Shown here piece by piece: positions 14,985-23,016 of a stretch of DNA of 41,630 nt; positions within the stretch are counted from its first letter, which is position 1, and every line of letters starts with the position of its first letter. The notes beneath the pieces were generated by a model. That model ran no database searches. It was not told the origin of the DNA and was given only the letters and a program-made list of their open reading frames with translations. The DNA comes from Leisingera sp. ANG-M1 (GTDB lineage Bacteria > Pseudomonadota > Alphaproteobacteria > Rhodobacterales > Rhodobacteraceae). Where the stretch lies: positions 1 to 41,630 of the forward strand of contig NZ_JWLC01000036.1 of NCBI RefSeq assembly GCF_000813745.1, in the 5' to 3' direction. A program made the position numbers and the translations under genes.

Positions 14985-15866
14985 ATGGTTAGAAATCTTG
15001 ATATCACCACGCTCCGCTCCTTTGTGGCGGTGGCGGACCATGGCGGGGTGACCCGCGCCGCGGGCTTCCTGCATCTCACCCAGTCGGCGGTGTCGATGCA
15101 GCTGAAACGGCTGGAGGAGCTGTTGGGGCTGGACCTGCTGGACCGCTCCGGGCGCAGCATTGCACTGACGGCGTCAGGCGAGCAGCTCCTGGCCTATGCC
15201 CGCCGTATGGTGGCAATGAATGACGAGGTGATCGCGCGGCTGACTGATCAGGCCTTTGAGGGCGAGGTGATTCTCGGGGTGCCCCATGACGTGGTGCATC
15301 CGGTGATCCCGCAGGTGATGCAGCGGTTCAATGCCAGCTACCCGCGGGTGAACGTCAATCTGTGCACCTCGAACACCCGCGAGCTGAAGGCGGAGTTCGC
15401 GCGCGGCAAGATGGACCTGATCCTGACCACCGAAACAGGGGCGGGCGAGGGCAGCGAGACCATCCACCAGATGCCGTTGCGCTGGGTTGGCGCAGTGAAC
15501 GGATCGGCCTGGCGGCAGCGGCCGCTGCGGCTGGGGTTCTGCCGCAAGTGCATTTTCCGCACTGAGGCGACCGCGGCGCTGGATGCGGAAGGCGCGGCCT
15601 GGGAAATGGCGCTCGACAGCGATTCCGACCGCACGGTGGAGGCAACCGTCAGCGCAGATCTCGCTGTCGGTGTGCTGCTCGAGGGCACCCAGCCGCCGCA
15701 TCAGGAGCTGATCGATCACGGCGGCACCCTGCCGGAGCTGCCGGTTCAGCACATCAACCTCTATGGCGCCGAAAAAGTGCGGGCGCCCTTTGTCGAAGAG
15801 CTCGCTGCGCTGATCCGCCAAGGCTTCGCCGCCATGCGGCCGGTGCCGCTGCGGGCGGCCAGCTAA
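14985..15866 (+). CDS. LysR-family transcriptional regulator (LrhA-like)
   Basis: This 293-residue regulator has the LysR N-terminal helix-turn-helix: LDITTLRSFVAVADHGGVTR then LTQSAVSMQLKRLEELLGLD (about residues 28-50). The effector domain includes LGFCRKCIFRTEATAALDAE near residue 180, a cysteine-containing pattern seen in LrhA-like regulators, so a link to motility or stress genes is possible but not shown. The ATG at 14985 was preferred over a GTG one codon earlier. The gene is divergent from a DUF1127 gene, which may be its target. The effector is unknown. Confidence 0.88.
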   Translation: MVRNLDITTLRSFVAVADHGGVTRAAGFLHLTQSAVSMQLKRLEELLGLDLLDRSGRSIALTASGEQLLAYARRMVAMNDEVIARLTDQAFEGEVILGVPHDVVHPVIPQVMQRFNASYPRVNVNLCTSNTRELKAEFARGKMDLILTTETGAGEGSETIHQMPLRWVGAVNGSAWRQRPLRLGFCRKCIFRTEATAALDAEGAAWEMALDSDSDRTVEATVSADLAVGVLLEGTQPPHQELIDHGGTLPELPVQHINLYGAEKVRAPFVEELAALIRQGFAAMRPVPLRAAS

Positions 15867-15959
15867 AGCCGCAAAGCAGAGGGCTGGAAACAGAAGCGGG
15901 GGAGGTGCTCCCGCGCCCGCAGGATGCCCTGGCTTCGCCAGAGCCACCTTGGCGGCCTT

Positions 15960-15996
15960 GGGCCAGGCTCAGCGCTTAAGGCGCTGAGCCTGGCCC
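15960..15996. terminator. Perfect 16-bp inverted repeat between convergent genes
   Basis: GGGCCAGGCTCAGCGC at 15960-15975 and its exact complement at 15981-15996 enclose TTAAG. It lies between the LysR stop (15866) and the stop of the minus-strand oxidoreductase (16068). There is no U-tract on either side. A bidirectional transcription block is the simplest reading. The rest of the 200-nt gap holds shorter GC-rich hairpins and no gene. Confidence 0.5.
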
Positions 15997-16067
15997 AACG
16001 GGAGCGGTGCATTTTCAAATGCGCTTGCGACGGGCGGGAGGACCGCCGGGAGAGGCGGCGCCGGGGA

Positions 16068-17036
16068 TCAGCTGGTGCTGTCCATAGTGATGACAACTTT
16101 GCCGGTGGATTTCCGGCTGCGCAGCAGCTCCAGCCCTTCGGCGGCCTGCTCCAGCGGCAGGGTGTGGCTGATGTGGGGTTTGATCCGGCCCGTGCTGTGC
16201 CACGCAAACAGTGTCTCAAAAGACTGCCGCACGGCTTCGGGGCGGAACTTCATGTAGCCGCCGAGATAGAACCCGATCACGGTCAGGTTTTTCACCAGCA
16301 GATGGTTGGCGGGAATTTGCGGAACCTCGCCCCCGGCAAAGCCCACCGGCAGCAGCCGTGCACCCGGGTTGGCAGAGCGGAAAGCGGCCTTCCAGACATC
16401 GCCGCCAATCGCGTCATACACCACGTCAGCGCCGCCCAGCCCCTTTACGGCGGCGCGCAGGTCTTCATCGGCGTCGATCAGGTGGTCAGCGCCGGCCGCT
16501 GCAGCAACCTCCAGCTTGTCCTTGCCGCGGGCCTGGGCAATCACCGTTGCCCCCATAAGCTTGCCGATTTCCACCGCTGTCAGGCCAACGCCGCCGGCGG
16601 CCCCGGTAACCAGCAAGGTCTCCCCGGGCTGCATTCTGGCGCAGTGATCCAGCGCCATATGGCTGGTGCCATAGGCGATCTGCAGCGCCGCCGCATGTTC
16701 AAAACTCATAGTGTCAGGGATCCGGATCAGACGTGCGGCGTCGAACACCCCTGCTTCGGCGAGCCCGCCGGAACCGCCGAATACCGCCACCCGGTCGCCG
16801 ATGGCAAATCCTTCAGCGCCGGGGCCAAGCGCGGTGACAACGCCAGCGGCTTCCAGTCCAAGGGTGAAAGGCGGCTCCGGCGTATCCTGGTAACTGCCCT
16901 TGATCATCAGCAGATCAGCAAAGTTCAGCCCGCAGGCACGCAGCGCAACAGCGGCCTCTCCGGGTCCTGGCGGCGGACATGCAGCCTCCGTCAGGACCGG
17001 GGCGCTGCCTGGGGCGGGAACCTGGAAAACTCTCAT
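16068..17036 (-). CDS. Zinc-independent NADPH:quinone oxidoreductase, MDR family
   Basis: This 322-residue medium-chain reductase lacks the zinc cysteines of alcohol dehydrogenases and matches quinone oxidoreductase/crotonyl-type members. The N-terminal GroES-like domain includes ACGLNFADLLMIKGSY and PFTLGLEAAGVV. The NADPH loop is LLVTGAAGGVGLTAVEIGKL near residue 145. It probably reduces quinones or enones with NADPH in the cytoplasm. The ATG at 17036 has GAGGAAAAAATC directly before it. The gene lies alone on the minus strand, divergent from the XRE regulator, with a 354-nt region between. Confidence 0.88.
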   Translation of the reverse strand: MRVFQVPAPGSAPVLTEAACPPPGPGEAAVALRACGLNFADLLMIKGSYQDTPEPPFTLGLEAAGVVTALGPGAEGFAIGDRVAVFGGSGGLAEAGVFDAARLIRIPDTMSFEHAAALQIAYGTSHMALDHCARMQPGETLLVTGAAGGVGLTAVEIGKLMGATVIAQARGKDKLEVAAAAGADHLIDADEDLRAAVKGLGGADVVYDAIGGDVWKAAFRSANPGARLLPVGFAGGEVPQIPANHLLVKNLTVIGFYLGGYMKFRPEAVRQSFETLFAWHSTGRIKPHISHTLPLEQAAEGLELLRSRKSTGKVVITMDSTS

Positions 17037-17292
17037 GATTTTTTCCTCACCTTTTGCGTGAATCAGTGTGATTCGCGGGGTCACACTGGCGGGGCTCCGC
17101 AGGGGAGCGCACCTCGCTATTTTTGGGGAGGTACGCGAACGGCAGCTGATTGGCAATAAAACGTTTAGAAAAATGATACATGAAATCATGCGCTTGGGCT
17201 TCGGCGGCCGGCCGGGGGCGACGGCAGCCTTGCAATCAATCGCAAGGGTTGTACACTTTTGCGCAGAGGTTGAGCTCAGATCGCTCTGATGG

Positions 17293-17306
17293 GGAAACAT
17301 GTTTCC
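17293..17306. promoter_or_regulatory. Perfect 14-bp palindrome GGAAACATGTTTCC
   Basis: The sequence is its own reverse complement and ends nine nucleotides before the -35 hexamer of the XRE promoter. It has the size and position expected of an operator for a dimeric regulator. Confidence 0.5.
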
Positions 17307-17315
17307 GGTACGGAT

Positions 17316-17344
17316 TTGACTTCACCGGAACAGGTTTATGGAAT
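17316..17344 (+). promoter_or_regulatory. Likely promoter of the XRE regulator
   Basis: TTGACT at 17316-17321 and TGGAAT at 17339-17344 are separated by 17 nt. Transcription from about 17352 would give a 40-nt leader ending in AGGAGAAACGC before the ATG. Confidence 0.5.
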
Positions 17345-17390
17345 GCAGCGGTCCGGGTTGCAGCCGGATTTTTGAGACTAGGAGAAACGC

Positions 17391-17762
17391 ATGGCTCATC
17401 CCGTTGACGTGCATGTGGGAAAGCGTATCCGCCACCGCCGGTGGCTGATCGGCATGACGCAGCAGCAACTCGCCGAACAGGTCGGCATCAAATTCCAGCA
17501 AATTCAGAAATATGAAACCGGTGCAAACCGGGTCAGCGCCTCCCGGCTCTGGGACATCTCCGATGCCCTCGAAGTGCCGGTCAGCTTCTTTTTCGAAGGG
17601 CTGCAGGAAGAAGGCAAAGCCCCGGCTGAGAAAGCCGCGGTGCCGGAGGACCTGATGGGGGACAAGGAAGCGCTTGATTTGGTGCGCTCCTATTACGCAA
17701 TTCCGGAAAACCAGCGCCGCCGCCTGTTTGAACTGGCCCGCGTGCTGAGCGACGCGGCCTGA
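17391..17762 (+). CDS. XRE-family helix-turn-helix regulator
   Basis: This 123-residue protein has a Cro/C1-type DNA-binding domain at residues 8-65: KRIRHRRWLIGMTQQQLAEQ, then VGIKFQQIQKYETGANRVSA. The C-terminal region (about 66-123) has SFFFEGLQEE, a charged linker and a helical EALDLVRSYYAIPENQRRRL segment that resembles a small dimerisation domain. This type is widespread in Rhodobacteraceae and is usually chromosomal housekeeping rather than phage-borne. AGGAG lies six nucleotides before the ATG. The palindrome 85 nt upstream is a candidate self-operator. Its targets are unknown. Confidence 0.88.
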   Translation: MAHPVDVHVGKRIRHRRWLIGMTQQQLAEQVGIKFQQIQKYETGANRVSASRLWDISDALEVPVSFFFEGLQEEGKAPAEKAAVPEDLMGDKEALDLVRSYYAIPENQRRRLFELARVLSDAA

Positions 17763-17860
17763 AACCGGGACGGCGTCTAAGACTGTCTTTGCGGCGCAAT
17801 CCTTGCAGAAGGCGGGATTTGCGCTTGCAATAAAAGCGGCCGGGTGGCACCCCTAAGGGC

Positions 17861-18652
17861 ATGACACAGGCCGCCTTTTCCGATCTTGATGTTGCGCACA
17901 GGATGGCAGACGCAGCCCGCGCCGCCATCCTGCCGCATTTCCGCACCGCTTCCCTGAATGCTGAGAACAAGCTGGCCGGCGGGTTTGATCCCGTCACCGT
18001 GGCCGACCGCGCAGCCGAGCAGGCGATGCGGGCGGTGCTGGCGGAACTGCGGCCCGAGGATGGCATCCTGGGGGAGGAGTTTGGCACCGAACAAGGCAGC
18101 TCGGGCCGCACCTGGGTTCTGGACCCGATCGACGGCACCCGCGGTTTCATCAGCGGCACGCCGACCTGGGGTGTGCTGATAGCACTCGCGGACGAAAACG
18201 GTCCCTTTCTCGGGGTGATCGACCAGCCCTACACCGGTGAACGGTTCTGCGGCGGCCCTGATATCGCCTCGATGACGGGCCCGCTGGGCGAGCATTCCTT
18301 GCAAACCCGCACCACCGCAGCGCTGGAAGATGCCATTCTGTTCACCACCTTTCCGGAAGTCGGCACTCCGGAAGAACGCGCTTCCTTTGAGCGCGTAGCT
18401 GCCTGCGCCAAGCTCACCCGCTACGGAACCGATTGCTATGCCTATGCGCTGGTGGCGGCCGGGCAGGTTGATCTGGTGATCGAGGCTGGCCTTAATCCTT
18501 ACGACATTCAGGCGCCGATTGCTCTGATCCAGGCGGCGGGCGGCATCGTCACCGATTGGCAGGGCAATCCGGCCCACAACGGCGGCCGTGCCCTGGCGGC
18601 TGCCAATGCGGAAATTCACGCCGCAGCGCTGGAACTGCTGCGCCAGTCCTGA
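17861..18652 (+). CDS. Inositol monophosphatase family phosphatase (possible histidinol-phosphatase HisN)
   Basis: This 263-residue, magnesium-dependent phosphatase has the complete family signature: KLAGGFDPVTVADRAAEQAM near residue 42, GEEFG near 69, and WVLDPIDGTRGFISGTPTWG near 86-105 with the metal-binding Asp-Pro-Ile-Asp. The C-terminal motif NPYDIQAPIALIQAAGGIV binds the second metal set. The GTRGFISG form is shared with HisN-type histidinol-phosphate phosphatases, so a role in histidine synthesis is the best guess; inositol-phosphate or fructose-1,6-bisphosphate use cannot be excluded. No other histidine gene is nearby. Confidence 0.85.
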   Translation: MTQAAFSDLDVAHRMADAARAAILPHFRTASLNAENKLAGGFDPVTVADRAAEQAMRAVLAELRPEDGILGEEFGTEQGSSGRTWVLDPIDGTRGFISGTPTWGVLIALADENGPFLGVIDQPYTGERFCGGPDIASMTGPLGEHSLQTRTTAALEDAILFTTFPEVGTPEERASFERVAACAKLTRYGTDCYAYALVAAGQVDLVIEAGLNPYDIQAPIALIQAAGGIVTDWQGNPAHNGGRALAAANAEIHAAALELLRQS

Positions 18653-18677
18653 ACTCGGCCGGTCCTGAACTGCTTGA

Positions 18678-18718
18678 AACCGGCTGCCCCGGGCTGTAGC
18701 CTGCGCCTCAGGCCGGTT
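18678..18718 (+). terminator. Possible terminator after the phosphatase gene
   Basis: AACCGGC (18678-18684) pairs with GCCGGTT (18712-18718) and encloses a second small stem CCTG/CAGG. The structure is followed by CTTTGCCCGTTTT, a broken U-tract. Confidence 0.4.
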
Positions 18719-18785
18719 CTTTGCCCGTTTTCCATCGGCTGTCACACATTCCTCTGAAGCGGGCTGCCAAAAGGAGTGTGTGACT

Positions 18786-20120
18786 ATGGCAGAAATTCTG
18801 ATTCAAAATGCGGACACCATTCTGACGATGGATGACCGCCGCCAAGTGCTGCGTGGCGCCGATGTGCTGATCCGGGAGGGGCAGATCGCGGCCATAGGGC
18901 AGGGGCTGGAGACAGCCGGCGAAATCGTTTCAGGCCGCGGCTGCGTGGTCACTCCGGGCCTGGTGAACACCCACCACCACCTCTACCAGAACCTCACCCG
19001 CGCGGTGCCGGGCGCGCAGGATGCGCTGCTGTTCGGCTGGCTCCAGCGGCTCTACCCGATCTGGGCGCGCTTCACCCCCGACGAGATGTTTGTCTCCGCC
19101 CAGCTGGGCCTGGCGGAACTGGCGTTGTCGGGCTGCACGCTCAGCTCTGACCACCTCTACCTTTATCCCAATGGTGCTCGGCTGGAGGACACCATCCACG
19201 CCGCCCGCGAAGTGGGCCTGCGTTTCCACCCGACCCGCGGCGCTATGAGCATCGGCGAAAGCGACGGGGGGCTGCCGCCGGACAGCCTGGTCGAGAATGA
19301 ACGCGCCATCCTGGATGACATGATCCGCGTGGTCGACAGCTTCCACGACGCCTCCGAAGGCTCCATGGTCCGGGTCGGTTTGGCCCCGTGTTCGCCGTTC
19401 TCTGTGAGCCGAGAGCTGATGCGCGACGCCGCCATCCTGGCCCGCGACAAGGGGGTGATGCTGCACACCCACCTGGCCGAGAACGACGAGGACATTGCCT
19501 ATTCCGAGGCCAACTTCGGCTGCCGCCCCGGTCAATATGCCGAGGAACTCGGCTGGACTGGCGATGACGTCTGGCACGCCCACTGCGTGAAGCTTGATGG
19601 GCAAGAGATTGACCTCTTTGCCAAAACCCGTACCGGCGTCGCCCATTGCCCCTGTTCCAACTGCCGTCTGGGCAGCGGCATCGCGCCCGTGCGTGCAATG
19701 CGCGATGCTGGCGTGCCGGTTGGCCTGGGGGTCGACGGTTCTGCCAGCAACGACATGGCCAGCCTCAGCGGCGAGGCGCGCCAGGCCATGCTGCTGCAGA
19801 GGGTCGCCAATGGCGCCGATGCGATGAGCGCCTATGAGGCGCTGGAAATCGCCACCCGCGGCGGCGCCGATGTGCTGGGCCGCCCCGACTGCGGCCGCCT
19901 GGAGCCTGGTAAACGCGCCGATATCGCAATCTGGGACACCAAAGGGGTGGCCTCCAGCGGCAGCTGGGACGCCGCCGCGCTGCTGCTGGCCGGCCCCACC
20001 CAGGTCAAGCACCTCTTTGTTGAAGGCAGGCAGATTGTCAAAGGCGGCGAAATCACCACGCTGGATATGCCGCGCCTTCTGGAACGCCATGGCCAGCTTG
20101 CCCAGCGGCTGATGGACTAG
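18786..20120 (+). CDS. 8-oxoguanine deaminase (amidohydrolase family)
   Basis: This 444-residue amidohydrolase most resembles 8-oxoguanine deaminases, which convert 8-oxoguanine to urate. The metal ligands are visible: His63-x-His65 (VNTHHHLYQNL), HTHLAEND near residue 230, and Asp in GLGVDGSASND near 318. CPCSNCRLGSGIAPV near 287 is a substrate-loop pattern of this branch; the related atrazine/hydroxytriazine hydrolases share the overall fold and are the main alternative. ATG 18786 has AAGGAG nine nucleotides upstream; a GTG two codons earlier is too close to it. The gene faces guanine deaminase, which supports a purine-catabolic role. Confidence 0.87.
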   Translation: MAEILIQNADTILTMDDRRQVLRGADVLIREGQIAAIGQGLETAGEIVSGRGCVVTPGLVNTHHHLYQNLTRAVPGAQDALLFGWLQRLYPIWARFTPDEMFVSAQLGLAELALSGCTLSSDHLYLYPNGARLEDTIHAAREVGLRFHPTRGAMSIGESDGGLPPDSLVENERAILDDMIRVVDSFHDASEGSMVRVGLAPCSPFSVSRELMRDAAILARDKGVMLHTHLAENDEDIAYSEANFGCRPGQYAEELGWTGDDVWHAHCVKLDGQEIDLFAKTRTGVAHCPCSNCRLGSGIAPVRAMRDAGVPVGLGVDGSASNDMASLSGEARQAMLLQRVANGADAMSAYEALEIATRGGADVLGRPDCGRLEPGKRADIAIWDTKGVASSGSWDAAALLLAGPTQVKHLFVEGRQIVKGGEITTLDMPRLLERHGQLAQRLMD

Positions 20121-20127
20121 GAGCCCA

Positions 20128-20182
20128 GTTCTTCTTCTGGCCAAAAATATCCCCGCCGGGGGCAGAGGCGCGCCAGCGCCTC
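20128..20182. repeat. Dispersed intergenic element, copy B
   Basis: The core TTCTTCTGGCC then AAAAATATCCCCGCCGGGGGC matches copy D at 40469 almost base for base. It is followed by a perfect small hairpin, GAGGCGC-gcca-GCGCCTC (20165-20182). It fills the 64-nt gap between the convergent deaminase genes. Confidence 0.65.
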
Positions 20183-20184
20183 AC

Positions 20185-21471
20185 CTAAACCCGCCGGCCG
20201 CCGATCCAAACCTCGGCGACCGCGCGGTCATCGCCCATCATGATAGTCGGAAATACCGCCTCCCATAGATCCAACGCGCGTTCAGAACGCTGCGCAATCG
20301 CCGGGGTGGAGGCCAGATCCAGCACCGCCAGATCTGCCTCCATGCCGGCCGCGATATTTCCGATCTTACTCTCCATCCGCAGCGCCGCCGCCGACCCCTG
20401 GGTCGCCAGCCACAACAATTGCGCCGCGTGCAGCGGTGTGCCGCGCAGCTGGCCGATTTCATAAGCCGCTGCCATGGTGCGCAGCATCGAGAAACTCGAT
20501 CCGCCTCCGGTATCTGTCGCCAGCCCGATCCGCTGCCCCTCAGCCATCAGCCCGGCCATGTCGAACAGGCCTGACCCGATGAACGTATTGGACGTCGGGC
20601 AATGGATCAAAGCCGCGCCGAACTCCCGCAGCCGGTGCCGTTCGCGCTCTTCCAGATGGATCGCATGGCCGTAAAGCCCCTTGGCGCCCAGCAGCCCGAA
20701 TTCTTCGTATGTGTCCAGGTAATCACGCGCTTGCGGGAACAACTCCCGAACCCAGGCGATCTCGTCAGTTTGCTCGCTCAGATGCGTCTGCATAAGGCAT
20801 TCCGGGTGCTTGGCCCACAATGCCCCCATCGCCTCCAGCTGCTCAGGGCTGGAAGTCGGCGAAAAGCGCGGCGTAATCGCATACTCCAGCCGGTCAACCC
20901 CGTGCCAGTGCCCAATCAGCGCCTCCGAGTCGTCATAGGCCGACTGCGCCGTGTCCCGCAGCCCCTCCGGCGCGTTGCGGTCCATGCAGGTCTTGCCTGC
21001 GACCACCCGCTGCCCGCGCACCTGCGCCGCGGAGAAGAACGCCTCCACGCTTTCGGGGCGGATGGTGCAATAGCTGCAGACCGTGGTGGTGCCATGCGCT
21101 GTGGTCAGATCCAGGTAGCGGCCGGCGATCTCATTTGCATATTCCCGGTCCGCAAACCGCATCTCCTCCGGAAAGGTATAGCTGTTCAGCCAATCGATCA
21201 GCCGCTTGCCCCAGCTGGCGATGATCGCGGTCTGCGGGTAATGCACATGGGCATCGACAAACCCCGCCATGATCAGGTGCGGGCCGTAGTCCACTATCAA
21301 GGCCCCCGGCAGCAGCGCCTGCATTTCTGCCAGGGTGCCGGTGCCTGCTACCTTGTCTCCGCTCACACCCACGGCCTCATCCAGCCGGGCGGCGTCCTCC
21401 GGGCGCTCCCCGGTGAAGGGGGAGTGGGAAAAAGACAGCACTTGCCCAATTAGAATGTAATCCGCAGCCAT
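20185..21471 (-). CDS. guaD: Guanine deaminase
   Basis: Guanine deaminase converts guanine to xanthine and ammonia. The 428-residue length is normal. The amidohydrolase metal site begins with His75-x-His77 (FVDAHVHYPQ); further signature segments are TCMDRNAPEGLRDT near residue 187, QTHLSEQ near 240, GHAIHLEE near 280 and HCPTSNTFIGSGLFDM near 305, which are specific for guanine deaminase. It is convergent with the 8-oxoguanine deaminase gene, with only a dispersed repeat between. Together they would process guanine and its oxidised form during purine salvage or use of purines as nitrogen source. Confidence 0.94.
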   Translation of the reverse strand: MAADYILIGQVLSFSHSPFTGERPEDAARLDEAVGVSGDKVAGTGTLAEMQALLPGALIVDYGPHLIMAGFVDAHVHYPQTAIIASWGKRLIDWLNSYTFPEEMRFADREYANEIAGRYLDLTTAHGTTTVCSYCTIRPESVEAFFSAAQVRGQRVVAGKTCMDRNAPEGLRDTAQSAYDDSEALIGHWHGVDRLEYAITPRFSPTSSPEQLEAMGALWAKHPECLMQTHLSEQTDEIAWVRELFPQARDYLDTYEEFGLLGAKGLYGHAIHLEERERHRLREFGAALIHCPTSNTFIGSGLFDMAGLMAEGQRIGLATDTGGGSSFSMLRTMAAAYEIGQLRGTPLHAAQLLWLATQGSAAALRMESKIGNIAAGMEADLAVLDLASTPAIAQRSERALDLWEAVFPTIMMGDDRAVAEVWIGGRRV

Positions 21472-21618
21472 TCCGTCCAGCCTTTCCTTGCAAATGCGCC
21501 GTGCTCAGGATACCCGCGCCTCAAGCTCCGGTAAATTGGCCCATTGCCGTTGTTTTCCGGTAAGCGCTTCTTCTATTTTACGGGCAAACACTCAAGAAAA
21601 TACTCCGGGGGGCATCAC

Positions 21619-23007
21619 ATGAGCAGCGGCGACAATATCACCGGCGACCTGTCTCAGGATGATGCCTATGACCTGGACCGCACCCTGGTGGCCCAGGTCC
21701 GCGACGCGGTGGACCGCGGCGATCAGGCTGAGCTGACAGCGCTGCTGGAAGACCTGCACGCCGCCGACATCGCCGACCTTCTGGAACAGGTCAGCCCGCA
21801 GGAACGGGAAGACCTGATCCGGCTTTACGACCGCGAGTTCGACGGCGACATCCTCTCGGAGCTGGATGAAAGCATCCGCGAAGAGGTGATCGGCATCCTC
21901 AACCCGGCGGTTCTGGCCGAGGCGGTGCGGGAGCTGGAAAGCGACGATGTCGTCGACCTTCTGGAAGACCTTGAGGAGCCGCAGCAGGAAGCCATTCTGG
22001 ATGTGCTGGAAGATGCCGACCGGGTTGCGGTCGAGCAGTCGCTGAGCTTCCCTGAAAACTCCGCCGGCCGTCTGATGCAGCGCGAGGTGGTGATGGCGCC
22101 CGAGCATTGGAACGTTGGCCAGGCCATTGATTTCATGCGCGAGTCCGATGATCTTCCGGAGCAGTTCTACCACATGGTTCTGGTTGATCCGCGCACCCAT
22201 CCGATCGGCAATGTCACCCTGGGCCGGATCATGGGCGCCAAGCGCGAGGTGCCACTGAAGGAGCTGGTCGAGGAGACCTTCCAGGTGATCCCGGCCGACC
22301 AGGACGAGGAAGACGTGGCCTATGCCTTCAACCAGTACCACCTGATCTCGGCGCCGGTGACGGATGAGGAAGGCCGCCTGGTCGGGGTCATCACCATCGA
22401 CGACGCCATGGTGGTGCTGGACGAAGAACACGAGGAAGACATCCTGCGCCTCGCCGGTGTCGGCGAGGAAAGCTCGCTGGCCGACAAGGTGATCGAGACC
22501 ACCAAGCGCCGCTTTCCGTGGCTGGCAGTGAACCTGGTGACCGCGGTGCTGGCCTCGCTGGTGATTGCCCAGTTCGAGGCCGCGATTGCCCAGATCGTGG
22601 CGCTTGCGGTGCTGATGCCGATTGTCGCCTCGATGGGCGGCAATGCCGGCACCCAGTCGCTGACCGTTGCCGTGCGCGCGATTGCCACCCGTGACCTTAC
22701 AGGCTCCAACGTCTGGCGGGTGATCCGCCGTGAGGTGCTGGTGGGGCTGGTCAATGGGCTGATCTTTGCAGTGGTGATGGGCATTGTAGGGATTGCCTGG
22801 TTCGGCTCGCCGATGCTGGGCGCGGTGATTGCCGTCGCGATGGTGATCAATCTGGTCGTGGCCGGGCTGGCAGGCACAGTGATCCCGGTTCTACTTGAGA
22901 AAATGAACATCGACCCGGCGCTGGCCTCCGGCGCCTTTGTGACCACCGTGACCGATGTGGTCGGCTTCTTCGCCTTCCTCGGGCTCGCCGCCGCCGTATT
23001 GCTTTAG
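21619..23007 (+). CDS. mgtE: Magnesium transporter MgtE
   Basis: MgtE is a homodimeric, Mg2+-gated magnesium channel. The 462-residue protein has the usual layout: an acidic N-terminal superhelical domain (about 20-150, with repeated LLEDLHAADIADLLEQ-type helices), two CBS domains (about 150-285), a connecting helix and five membrane segments (about 300-462). The conserved pore segment GGNAGTQSLTVAVRAIATRD lies near residue 340. The ATG at 21619 has GGGGGG six nucleotides upstream within AAATACTCCGGGGGGC, a sequence like the core of the dispersed element. I see no M-box-like leader in the 147-nt upstream gap. The folate gene follows 9 nt later. Confidence 0.95.
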   Translation: MSSGDNITGDLSQDDAYDLDRTLVAQVRDAVDRGDQAELTALLEDLHAADIADLLEQVSPQEREDLIRLYDREFDGDILSELDESIREEVIGILNPAVLAEAVRELESDDVVDLLEDLEEPQQEAILDVLEDADRVAVEQSLSFPENSAGRLMQREVVMAPEHWNVGQAIDFMRESDDLPEQFYHMVLVDPRTHPIGNVTLGRIMGAKREVPLKELVEETFQVIPADQDEEDVAYAFNQYHLISAPVTDEEGRLVGVITIDDAMVVLDEEHEEDILRLAGVGEESSLADKVIETTKRRFPWLAVNLVTAVLASLVIAQFEAAIAQIVALAVLMPIVASMGGNAGTQSLTVAVRAIATRDLTGSNVWRVIRREVLVGLVNGLIFAVVMGIVGIAWFGSPMLGAVIAVAMVINLVVAGLAGTVIPVLLEKMNIDPALASGAFVTTVTDVVGFFAFLGLAAAVLL

Positions 23008-23016
23008 GAGACCGCC

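Larger units (their letters stand above)
17037..17390. other. 354-nt divergent intergenic region with several dyads
   Basis: No gene is supported here. Next to the oxidoreductase start, GAATCA/TGATTC (17060-17065, 17069-17074) and GTGTGA/TCACAC (17066-17071, 17081-17086) form overlapping dyads. CCTTGC/GCAAGG (17228-17233, 17242-17247) brackets a possible promoter TTGCAA-16-TACACT (17230-17257). The part closest to the XRE gene holds a perfect palindrome and a second promoter, listed separately. The stretch around 17150-17190 is AT-rich. Confidence 0.55.

Noticed and set aside
17037..17300. N-terminal extension of the quinone oxidoreductase or small genes in the divergent region
   Set aside because: The extended sequence is not like the family, the ATG at 17036 has an excellent ribosome binding site, and the short frames on both strands lack such sites.
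18930..20144. 404-codon open frame on the minus strand
   Set aside because: It is antisense to the 8-oxoguanine deaminase gene, whose metal-binding motifs are intact.
21472..21618. Magnesium-sensing riboswitch upstream of mgtE
   Set aside because: I could not find the conserved M-box sequence or a large paired structure in the 147-nt gap.
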